Origin: Humisphaera sp.
GTDB taxonomy: Bacteria > Planctomycetota > Phycisphaerae > Tepidisphaerales > Tepidisphaeraceae
Direction: 5' to 3'
DNA length: 13,637 nt
Assembly: GCA_025351525.1 (NCBI GenBank)
Contig: JANXVV010000255.1
Span: forward strand, 1 to 13,637
Shown here: piece after piece, positions 1 to 5,429 of the stretch
Layout of the letters: each line of letters begins with the position of its first letter
How positions within the stretch are numbered: position 1 is the first letter of the stretch
The notes under the pieces: generated by a model
Told to the model about the DNA's origin: nothing
Seen by the model: only the letters and a program-made list of their open reading frames with translations
Database searches by the model: none
Program-made: the position numbers and the translations under genes

Positions 1-55
1 CATGGGCGTCTCGCCCATGCTCTTGGGTTGAAGACACATGGGCGAGACGCCCATG
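1..55. repeat. Nested palindromic repeat, GGGCGTCTCGCCC family, copy 1
   Basis: A perfect 19-base inverted repeat has arms at 1-19 (CATGGGCGTCTCGCCCATG) and 37-55, separated by 17 bases. Each arm is itself a hairpin with an 8-base stem and a 3-base loop. The right arm is followed by CCACC, as in the second copy at 3842-3908, so the left flank of this copy probably continues beyond the window. It lies inside the open frame of the GT87 gene. This is a REP/BIME- or MITE-like design; no transposase is visible. Confidence 0.9.
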
Positions 56-1183
56 CCACCCATTCACGAATTCCCCCGCGAACAACACCGCAGGTATGGC
101 AAGCAGCATCAGATCGTAGTCGAAATAGAACGGCATCAGCAGCGGCATCGTGGCGATGGTCGCGGCGATCACGCGATCTCGAGAGACGGCGTTGTCGTGG
201 AGAAAGCAGCGCAGCAAACCCACGCCCAGCAATCCGCACATCGCGACAGTCAACACCGTGACGGCGACGATCGGTTCGCCCGCTCCTCGTCCCTGAAACA
301 TCAGCCGCCAAAATGCTTTGATCGTCGCGTGACGTTCCCAGACGTAAGGATGATCGATCTGCATAAAGCGGACATTGGCGGGGAGCTGATGCAGGAAGAG
401 GGTCAACGCGCCCGGCATCGTCGTGATCGTGATTAGAAAAAGGATCGACCCGGTGATGGCCAAACCGGCAAGCGCACGCCAACCGAGCGTCAGGACAAGG
501 GCGACGGCGACGATCGCGCCGAGTTGGGGTTTGTAGAACAGAAGCCCGCAGATCAGGCCGGCGAGGAGAGGACGATTGGATCGCCAGAACGTGACGGTGC
601 CGGTCAAAAGCAAAAGGGACGTCATGGTGTTTTGGCCATGGCTGAGGGCTTGCATGACGGGCATGGAGAAGGTCAGCAACAAGGGGATGAGCGCGTAAGA
701 TTTCCAGGGAATGATGGCCTGATGCAGGGACATTGGCGGAGGAGCCAGCATTTTGCAGAGCAAGACGATGGCCGTTATGCCGCACGAAATATTGAAGAGC
801 GTCCAGAGCAAAAGTGCTTTTGAATACGGCAGATGGGAAAGCGGTGCGAAGATCCAGGCGTAGAACGGGGGGTTCCAATACGGTCCATAAGAATCACCGA
901 GTGAAAGCCCGGCACGGCGGCCGGTTTCCTGCTCGAATTCTTTGACGGCTTGAATGTCGTACAACTTGTCGAACTGCCCGGCGGCAGCAAAATGACCGGC
1001 GGTGTAAAAGGCGGTGAAATCATGCCCGAGCATATCCCGCTCGACGGCTTTCTCGGAGGGGATGAAGAGATTGCCGATGATTAACGTGAGCAGGAAAGCC
1101 GCCAGCAGGCTTCCCGAAAACCAGAGCTTGGCGCGAAACGATTTAGGAGCGCGGGCGGGTTGGATTGGGGCGGTGATGATAAT
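1..1183 (-). CDS. GT87/DUF2029-type membrane glycosyltransferase, partial, no canonical start
   Basis: A reading frame read on the minus strand is open from 1186 to the left window edge (about 394 codons), with no stop inside. It encodes a polytopic membrane protein. An N-terminal membrane span (LAAFLLTLIIGNLF) is followed by HDFTAFYTAGHFA, WNPPFYAWIFAPL, SHGQNTMTSLLLL, FYKPQLGAIVAV and FDYDLMLLAIPAVLF. This order of motifs is that of GT87/DUF2029 polyprenyl-phosphate-dependent glycosyltransferases, which add sugars to envelope glycans or lipids on the outer face of the inner membrane. There is no ATG, GTG or TTG before the first span. The first ATG in frame is at 1033, already past it. An in-frame TAA at 1187-1189 separates the frame from a GTG at 1231. 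So either ATT at 1183 is used, or the gene carries a nonsense mutation. The last codons lie in a palindromic repeat (1-55), read as WHGRLAHV...EHGRDAH. The family is well supported; the start and integrity are not, and the gene could be a pseudogene. Confidence 0.8.
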   Translation of the reverse strand, partial: MIITAPIQPARAPKSFRAKLWFSGSLLAAFLLTLIIGNLFIPSEKAVERDMLGHDFTAFYTAGHFAAAGQFDKLYDIQAVKEFEQETGRRAGLSLGDSYGPYWNPPFYAWIFAPLSHLPYSKALLLWTLFNISCGITAIVLLCKMLAPPPMSLHQAIIPWKSYALIPLLLTFSMPVMQALSHGQNTMTSLLLLTGTVTFWRSNRPLLAGLICGLLFYKPQLGAIVAVALVLTLGWRALAGLAITGSILFLITITTMPGALTLFLHQLPANVRFMQIDHPYVWERHATIKAFWRLMFQGRGAGEPIVAVTVLTVAMCGLLGVGLLRCFLHDNAVSRDRVIAATIATMPLLMPFYFDYDLMLLAIPAVLFAGEFVNGWHGRLAHVSSTQEHGRDAH

Positions 1184-1232
1184 GCTTTATCGGTCAATCG
1201 CCCCGGACGTTTCAGAGAATTGATTATTCACT

Positions 1233-1315
1233 TAGCCCCGGGTTTACCCAAGAGAACCGTTCGGCTACAAAACATTTCGGGTAACACACGGCAAATCCCG
1301 GTAAACCGGGGGCTA
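1233..1315. repeat. Inverted repeat, GGTTTACC family
   Basis: The arms at 1233-1249 (TAGCCCCGGGTTTACCC) and 1299-1315 are complementary at 15 of 17 positions and enclose about 49 bases. Each arm also contains its own small hairpin (GGG-TTTA-CCC on the left, CCGG-TAAA-CCGG on the right), the same nested design as the other repeats here. It sits about 45 bases beyond the stop of the small gene at 1361-1639 and just upstream of the glycosyltransferase gene. It could act as a 3'-end structure for the former. There is no clear T-run. Confidence 0.75.
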
Positions 1316-1360
1316 TATGATAAGGTCTGAGGCTCTAAAGCGGACCCCACCAGACGTTTT

Positions 1361-1639
1361 TCAGTCCATCGCTTCAATCTGATGCAGCGCATTAAGCTCG
1401 GCACGAATCACCCGGCGTTTCTGCATTTTAACCACCTGATTATCAGCACTGTCGAGTTGATCGAGCAGACGGCGGACGCTGTTGGCGCGGGTTTGCCGAT
1501 CGGTGTTGCGGGCGTCGGAGACGGATTCCAATGTGGGGAGAAGTTCGCGAAAATCAGCGGGGAGAGAGGTGCCGTCCTCTTCGATTGATGCACCGCCTTT
1601 GACGCGAAATTTTTCTTCCAGGTCATTCAGTTCGCTCAT
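1361..1639 (-). CDS. Small acidic hypothetical protein (92 aa)
   Basis: This 92-residue soluble protein starts MSELNDLEEKFRVKGG. It is rich in Glu, Asp, Arg and Leu, with no signal peptide, membrane span or cysteine. The C-terminal two thirds (about residues 27-92) look like amphipathic helices, consistent with a small helical or coiled-coil protein; I do not recognise a family. It is the next gene downstream of the iron-sulfur carrier gene on the same strand, 76 bases after that gene's stop. A strong hairpin with a T-rich tail (1664-1685) lies only 24 bases before its ATG, so it may be expressed by readthrough or from its own start site. No clear Shine-Dalgarno sequence precedes the ATG. The alternative frames here code for less plausible proteins, so I favour this one, at moderate confidence. 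Confidence 0.6.
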   Translation of the reverse strand: MSELNDLEEKFRVKGGASIEEDGTSLPADFRELLPTLESVSDARNTDRQTRANSVRRLLDQLDSADNQVVKMQKRRVIRAELNALHQIEAMD

Positions 1640-1663
1640 TTGCGATCTTGTAATCTAAAGAAA

Positions 1664-1685
1664 CCCAGCCAACAAGTTGGCTGGG
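1664..1685 (-). terminator. Rho-independent-type terminator after the iron-sulfur carrier gene
   Basis: On the minus strand CCCAGCCAAC and GTTGGCTGGG form a perfect 10-base stem around TT, followed by TTTCTTT. It lies about 30 bases after the stop codon of the ErpA-like gene. The stem is GC-rich and the tail T-rich, as in intrinsic terminators. Its central AACTTGTT is shared with hairpins at 2226-2247 and 11219-11240. It stands only 24 bases before the next gene's start, so it could also attenuate that gene. Confidence 0.75.
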
Positions 1686-1715
1686 CTTTGGGGCTCAATT
1701 TGAGTTGGTCGAAAT

Positions 1716-2057
1716 TTAGGCGGAAAAGCTGCTGCCGCAACCGCAGGAGCTGGTGGCGTTGGGATTCTTGAAGACGAATCCACGGCCCATGATCTCGTCC
1801 TTGAAGTCGATCTCGACGCCGTTCAGATAAAGATAGCTTTTCATATCGCACAGGATTTTGACGCCATGGGCTTCAATTTGCTCGTCCATTTCGCCCTTGG
1901 GCTCTTCGGTGAGGTCGAGCATGTAGCTGAACCCCGAGCAGCCGCCGCCCTTGACGCCGACTCGCAGTTTGGTCTCGGCGGCAGGCAGATTCTGCTGCTC
2001 CATGATGGTCTTGATTTCCTTGGCGGCGGATTCGGTCAGTGTAATGGGCATGGGCAA
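1716..2057 (-). CDS. erpA: A-type iron-sulfur cluster carrier (ErpA/IscA/HesB family)
   Basis: This 113-residue protein has the usual length of the family. It carries the three conserved cysteine ligands: C40 in VKGGGCSGF, and C105 and C107 in the C-terminal SSCGCGSSF. Family members bind a [2Fe-2S] or [4Fe-4S] cluster at these cysteines and pass it from the scaffold to apo-enzymes in the cytoplasm. The C-terminus NPNATSSCGCGSSF is closer to ErpA than to IscA, hence the symbol, but the assignment within the family is tentative. C70 is an extra cysteine that is not a known ligand. The start at 2057 is favoured over the ATG two codons in, because AGGAG lies 8 bases upstream of the first ATG and 14 upstream of the second. 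TATACAAT about 50 bases upstream could be a -10 element, but no good -35 was seen. A terminator follows at 1664-1685. Confidence 0.93.
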   Translation of the reverse strand: MPMPITLTESAAKEIKTIMEQQNLPAAETKLRVGVKGGGCSGFSYMLDLTEEPKGEMDEQIEAHGVKILCDMKSYLYLNGVEIDFKDEIMGRGFVFKNPNATSSCGCGSSFSA

Positions 2058-2225
2058 ATCTCCTGGGTATTAATCAAAATCACGCGAATAAAACGACTCT
2101 CGCTGTACTACATTGTATACTGACACCCTAGGGAAGGCTAGAGCCGTGTTCTTGCAAAGCTCCCGCGAACTGAAAAACGCTCGCTTGCGGTTGGATTGAT
2201 AGAGTGTGTCTCGCGCGCAGGACAT

Positions 2226-2247
2226 CCCATGGAACAAGTTCCATGGC
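2226..2247 (-). terminator. Palindromic hairpin after the cold-shock gene (AACTTGTT core)
   Basis: CCATGGAAC and GTTCCATGG form a 9-base stem around two bases at 2227-2246. On the minus strand the core reads AACTTGTT. It begins about 33 bases after the stop codon of the cold-shock gene. There is no T-run, so it is not a textbook intrinsic terminator. The same element, in the same orientation relative to the gene before it, occurs at 11219-11240 after the DUF4185-like gene. Termination or 3'-end protection of the mRNA is inferred. Confidence 0.6.
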
Positions 2248-2279
2248 CGTTCGAATGCGATTGCACGTTCCATCGCCTA

Positions 2280-2504
2280 TCAAATTACCGCCTCTAAAGC
2301 GATCAGGCGTTTGACGCGGGTTGCCTTCAGACCTTTATCGCTCGCTTCGGCTTCATACTCAACCGTTTCACCATCGGCGAGGGTTTTGTATCCCTGACCT
2401 TCGATGATGGAGTGATGTACAAACACGTCTTTGCCGGTTTCATCCGCGTGGATGAAGCCGAAGCCCTTGTGGTCGTTAAACCATTTCACGATCCCGGTGG
2501 CCAT
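2280..2504 (-). CDS. Cold-shock protein, single CSD domain
   Basis: This 74-residue protein starts MATGIVKWFNDHKGFGFI. It is a complete cold-shock domain with both nucleic-acid-binding motifs: RNP1 around K13-I18 (KGFGFI) and RNP2 around V27-S32 (VFVHHS), plus W8. Such proteins bind single-stranded RNA or DNA in the cytoplasm and melt mRNA secondary structure. A longer frame reaches upstream to 2702, but I chose 2504: the domain starts exactly here, GGAG lies 7 bases before this ATG, and the 66 upstream codons do not resemble any CspA-family extension. The C-terminal tail KATRVKRLIALEAVI is slightly longer than in the shortest family members. It is probably a single-gene unit, followed by a hairpin at 2226-2247. 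No convincing promoter was found. CspA-type genes often have long regulatory 5' leaders, and the gene-free sequence upstream leaves room for one. Confidence 0.95.
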   Translation of the reverse strand: MATGIVKWFNDHKGFGFIHADETGKDVFVHHSIIEGQGYKTLADGETVEYEAEASDKGLKATRVKRLIALEAVI

Positions 2505-3102
2505 GATGCCACTCCTTTCCCTGAAACATTGCAGCCGTCCCGCACTCAACAAATCCCGAACATCGAACGATGCGTTGACCGGTCCTGCTTCGGGTGCGAC
2601 GAAGCAAGCAAGCGGGAGAATAACGCAACCGTAGGATAGATTGCAAAAAGTAGTCATTTTGTCGATGGAAGGGTGACAGGATTGCGGGAATTCAATCGAC
2701 ACGCCATTGGAGGTTATTCACAATTGCCGACAGGAAATTAGCTTACGCCGAGTCAAGGCACTCAATTCACTTTCTTGAAATTTTTATCAATTCGTCGCAG
2801 CGGCATTGATTTTTTCTGTCCGGTTGATTTTTTCAGATGTAAGCCGTTTTATATCATTAGTTTATGTTTTTTATTTCGAGATATTAATTGCGTTAAGATT
2901 CCGGCTTGCGAATGAATCAACGGTCTGATAAGGACAAACGCCGGAACCTATAAAATACTGCGAAATAAATGGATTGCCCGCCGTCATTCACAGGTTATCC
3001 ACAACTCGCCCGCTTGATTTTGTGGGGATCGTGGCGAGACTACCGCCGCACGGACGGTATCCGTGACGATGTTGCACCGATAGGACCGATCGATAAGACC
3101 TG
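2505..3102. other. AT-rich gene-free region with DnaA-box-like nonamers (origin-like)
   Basis: This is about 600 bases with no credible gene, between the divergent cold-shock and lptB genes. Three same-strand nonamers resemble the DnaA box: TTATTCACA (2714-2722), TCATTCACA (2984-2992, one mismatch) and the perfect consensus TTATCCACA (2995-3003). The last two start 11 bases apart, one helical turn. The first and last share a wider context, AGGTTAT-Y-CACAA. Between them, about 2760-2960 is clearly more AT-rich than the rest of the window and holds a direct repeat TTGATTTTTTC (2806-2816 and 2824-2834). A short hairpin (CACGGA/TCCGTG, 3049-3065) precedes lptB. TATAAAAT at 2950-2957 could be a -10 element for lptB. 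No dnaA, dnaN or other usual origin neighbour is in the window, so a replication origin is only a possibility. Regulatory DnaA sites are an alternative. Confidence 0.4.
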
Positions 3103-3840
3103 ATGAACCTGCTCGAAACCACAAAACTCGTTAAAAGCTACGGTGGGCGGACAGTCGTGGATGAAGTAAGCTTCGTCTTGGCCCAGCAGGAAATCGTCGG
3201 TATTCTGGGTCGAAACGGGGCGGGTAAAACCACAACGTTTCGCATGATTATGGGGATGGTTCGCCCAGACAGTGGAGCGGTGGCGTTTGATGCGTTCGAT
3301 ATCACCCATCTTCCGATGTACAAGCGGGCGCGTCGGGGAATGGGGTATCTTTCGCAGGAGCGCAGTGACTTTCGGCGTCTAACTGTCTGGCAGAATCTGC
3401 AGGCGATCCTGGAGACACTGAACATTTCCAGGCTTGAACGCAACAAGCGGGCGAATCTGCTGCTGGATCAGTATGGCTTGCTCAAAGTCCGCGATCAGCG
3501 GGCGGAAACGCTCAGCGGAGGCGAACGCCGTAAGCTGGAAATCGCTCGCGCGCTGGTCACTCAGCCGAAACTGATCCTTCTGGACGAGCCCTTCAGCGGC
3601 GTCGACCCGATCGCGGTCGAGGATTTGCAGCGCGAAGTTCGTCGCCTGAAAGTTGAGTTCGGCAAGAGTGTGCTGATCACCGATCACAACGTGCCCCAGA
3701 CTTTAAAAGTCTGCGATCGGGCACTGATTATCAATGAGGGGCGTAAGATTAAGGAAGGCACGCCGCGAGAAATCATCAATGATCCGGCGGTGCGCGATGC
3801 GTATCTGGGGAATACGTTCAAGGGAAATGAATTCGATTAG
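3103..3840 (+). CDS. lptB: LptB, ATPase of the lipopolysaccharide export ABC transporter
   Basis: This 245-residue ABC ATPase has every catalytic motif: Walker A GRNGAGKTT (36-44), Q-loop Q85, signature LSGGE (137-141), Walker B LILLDE with catalytic E162, and switch H195 (TDH). The stretch ITHLPMYKRARRGMGYLSQE and the signature LSGGERRKLEIARAL are typical of LptB rather than of the related branched-chain amino acid ATPases. LptB works in the cytoplasm on the inner membrane with LptF and LptG. It powers extraction of lipopolysaccharide and its transfer over the LptC/LptA bridge to the outer membrane. Length matches the family. There is only a weak ribosome-binding site before the ATG. The usual partners LptC and LptA are not upstream; a long non-coding region is. 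An inverted repeat begins two bases after the stop, and the next gene encodes a secreted LolA-like/thioredoxin protein, so the setting fits envelope biogenesis. Confidence 0.93.
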   Translation: MNLLETTKLVKSYGGRTVVDEVSFVLAQQEIVGILGRNGAGKTTTFRMIMGMVRPDSGAVAFDAFDITHLPMYKRARRGMGYLSQERSDFRRLTVWQNLQAILETLNISRLERNKRANLLLDQYGLLKVRDQRAETLSGGERRKLEIARALVTQPKLILLDEPFSGVDPIAVEDLQREVRRLKVEFGKSVLITDHNVPQTLKVCDRALIINEGRKIKEGTPREIINDPAVRDAYLGNTFKGNEFD

Positions 3841-3841
3841 C

Positions 3842-3908
3842 GGTGGCCTAGGCGTCCCGCCCGTGCATTTCTTCGGCCAAAAAGCACGGGCGAGACGCCC
3901 ATGCCACC
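3842..3908. repeat. Nested palindromic repeat, GGGCGTCTCGCCC family, copy 2
   Basis: The arms at 3842-3866 and 3884-3908 are complementary at 22 of 25 positions around a 17-base loop. The right arm contains CACGGGCGAGACGCCCATG and ends in CCACC, matching copy 1 at 1-55. The loop length is the same as in copy 1, although the loop sequence differs. It begins directly after the lptB stop codon. It could end or stabilise the lptB transcript; there is no T-run. Confidence 0.85.
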
Positions 3909-3935
3909 TGCTTTTCAAAAGTTCTCATTTGGGAA

Positions 3936-3957
3936 TAGCCGCCCCGGTTACCGGGTT
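3936..3957. repeat. Possible single, degenerate unit of the GGTTTACC repeat
   Basis: ATAGCCGCCCCGGTTACCGG resembles one arm of the repeat at 1233-1315 (TAGCCCCGGGTTTACC) and contains the small palindrome CCGGTTACCGG. No partner arm is visible nearby. It lies in the 175-base gap between lptB and the next gene. It could be a decayed half-element or a chance match. Confidence 0.3.
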
Positions 3958-4015
3958 ATTAGTTGTCATAACTGTTACTCGCCGTATTGATCGCACCCAT
4001 TGTTCCGGAACTCTT

Positions 4016-5326
4016 ATGAAACGCACCTTTTTCATCGCGGCACTTTTTCTTCTGATGACTTGGATGTTCGCCTTCGCCGAAACGCCTGCAACCCAGCCTG
4101 TTGCTCCGCCCGCTCCGCGAAAGCTGACGGCGAAGATTTCTCCGGAAGCTCAGAAGACCCTCGACGAAATGAAAGCCGCGTATGGCGGTCTTACTTCGCT
4201 GGAACTCGCGGGCACGACCAGTTTCGACAGCGATATTTCCGGAAAAAAGGGGCATGAGACGGATACCTTTACCGCCGGTTTCAAAGCTCCGAATCAATTT
4301 CGCCATGAGATGAAGGGGAACATGATCGCGGGTTCCACCGGGGAAAAGGCATATGTGCTGTCGGTGGAAGATAACACCTTCATTCAAAAGGACGCCCCGA
4401 AAGATCGCGTGGCTGCCGTCGATGCGCCCCGGTCGATTTGGGAGGTGGTGACGTTGCAGAATCCTTCGCTGGCGATGGCTCTGGCGATGGACGCGGGGAC
4501 GCATTTGATCGACGGCGCGACGGCTTTCGCTGTCGCCGGGTCAAAGGAAACATCCGCTGCCGACGTGGAAAAAGGAACGGTGGTTGAGAAGGTGGCCGAT
4601 GTGAAACTCGGGGAAAAATCCTACACCGTTTTAAAGCTGACAAACGTCGGTGGGGATTTCACCTTCCTGGTCGAGCCCGAATCACATCTGATTCGACAAG
4701 TCACGATCGACCAGACGAAATTTCTGAAACACATCGGTCAGCCCGATGTGAAAAAAGCGACGATCACCGTCGACTACACGACCAGCACGACGCCCGCGAA
4801 AATGACTGATGCGCAGTTCGCCTGGACGCCGCCTGCGGGCGCGCGGGAGTTGACGAGCGCCGCGATGGCGAAGGACGATGGCGAAGGTGCCGCCGCCGCA
4901 CTTGTCGGCAAGCCCGCGCCGGATTTTAAGTTGAAGGATCTCGACGGCAAAGAGGTTTCGATGGCCGATCAGAAGGGGAGCGTGGTGATCGTCGATTTCT
5001 GGGCGACTTGGTGCGGTCCCTGCGTCGAAGCGCTGCCTCACCTCAATAAATTGTACGAAGAAAAAAAGGCGGCGGGTTTGAAGGTGTTGGCCGTCAGCGT
5101 CGACGATGAGAAAGAGAAAGTGGCGCCCTTTGTAGCGACGAACAGACTGACCATGAGGGTGCTGTTAGACAACGAGGAGCAGAAGGTCGCCGAAAAATAC
5201 GGCGTGCAGGGAATTCCGCAGACGGTCATCATCGGCAAGGATGGCATCGTCAAAAAAGTGTTCGTAGGAACCGGGCCGCAGACGGATGATGAGATGCGGA
5301 AGATCGTGGAAGAGGCGATGAAGTAG
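4016..5326 (+). CDS. Secreted LolA/DUF2092-like domain fused to a TlpA/ResA-type thioredoxin
   Basis: This is a 436-residue exported protein. Residues 1-21 form a signal peptide (KR, then a hydrophobic core, cleavage after AFA). Residues about 38-280 look like the LolA/DUF2092 fold, a beta-rich lipid-binding-type domain: it begins with SPEAQKTLDEMKAAYGGL, and alternating strands end near FTFLVEPESHLIRQV. Residues about 295-436 are a thioredoxin-fold domain: GKPAPDFKLKDLDGKEV, VDFWATWCGPC with C333 and C336, and the cis-proline P401 in GIPQT. TlpA/ResA proteins reduce disulfides outside the cytoplasm. The N-terminal domain may recognise a lipoprotein or lipid, but its ligand is not known. The frame stays open upstream to 3734, overlapping lptB; I chose 4016 because only this Met is followed by a signal peptide and GGA lies just upstream. 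A 16-base perfect hairpin follows the stop. Confidence 0.9.
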   Translation: MKRTFFIAALFLLMTWMFAFAETPATQPVAPPAPRKLTAKISPEAQKTLDEMKAAYGGLTSLELAGTTSFDSDISGKKGHETDTFTAGFKAPNQFRHEMKGNMIAGSTGEKAYVLSVEDNTFIQKDAPKDRVAAVDAPRSIWEVVTLQNPSLAMALAMDAGTHLIDGATAFAVAGSKETSAADVEKGTVVEKVADVKLGEKSYTVLKLTNVGGDFTFLVEPESHLIRQVTIDQTKFLKHIGQPDVKKATITVDYTTSTTPAKMTDAQFAWTPPAGARELTSAAMAKDDGEGAAAALVGKPAPDFKLKDLDGKEVSMADQKGSVVIVDFWATWCGPCVEALPHLNKLYEEKKAAGLKVLAVSVDDEKEKVAPFVATNRLTMRVLLDNEEQKVAEKYGVQGIPQTVIIGKDGIVKKVFVGTGPQTDDEMRKIVEEAMK

Positions 5327-5369
5327 GCACGGGTTCTGTTCCAAAGTTGCTCACGAAAATGACCGATAG

Positions 5370-5408
5370 AAGAGGTAAGGCATGTTTGTGTGACATGCCT
5401 TACCTCTT
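5370..5408 (+). terminator. Strong hairpin between the thioredoxin-fusion and HDOD-GGDEF genes
   Basis: A perfect 16-base stem (AAGAGGTAAGGCATGT at 5370-5385, its complement at 5393-5408) surrounds a 7-base loop. It starts about 43 bases after the upstream stop codon and ends 21 bases before the next start codon. The stem is followed by ATTATT, only a weak T-run. It most likely ends the upstream transcript, but it could also be a 5'-leader structure of the HDOD-GGDEF gene. It is unlike the other repeat families in the window. Confidence 0.6.
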
Positions 5409-5429
5409 ATTATTGGAGCATTTTCCCCG

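Noticed and set aside
38..823. Plus-strand frames of 77-132 codons at the left end
   Set aside because: They are antisense to a continuous minus-strand frame with clear GT87 membrane spans and motifs, and their products are Arg/His/Gln-rich low-quality sequences.
2505..2702. N-terminal extension of the cold-shock protein to 2702
   Set aside because: The cold-shock domain begins exactly at 2504 with a good ribosome-binding site, and the extension does not resemble a domain.
3734..4015. N-terminal extension of the thioredoxin fusion back into lptB
   Set aside because: It would overlap lptB by 107 bases and run through an inverted repeat, while a signal peptide starts at 4016.
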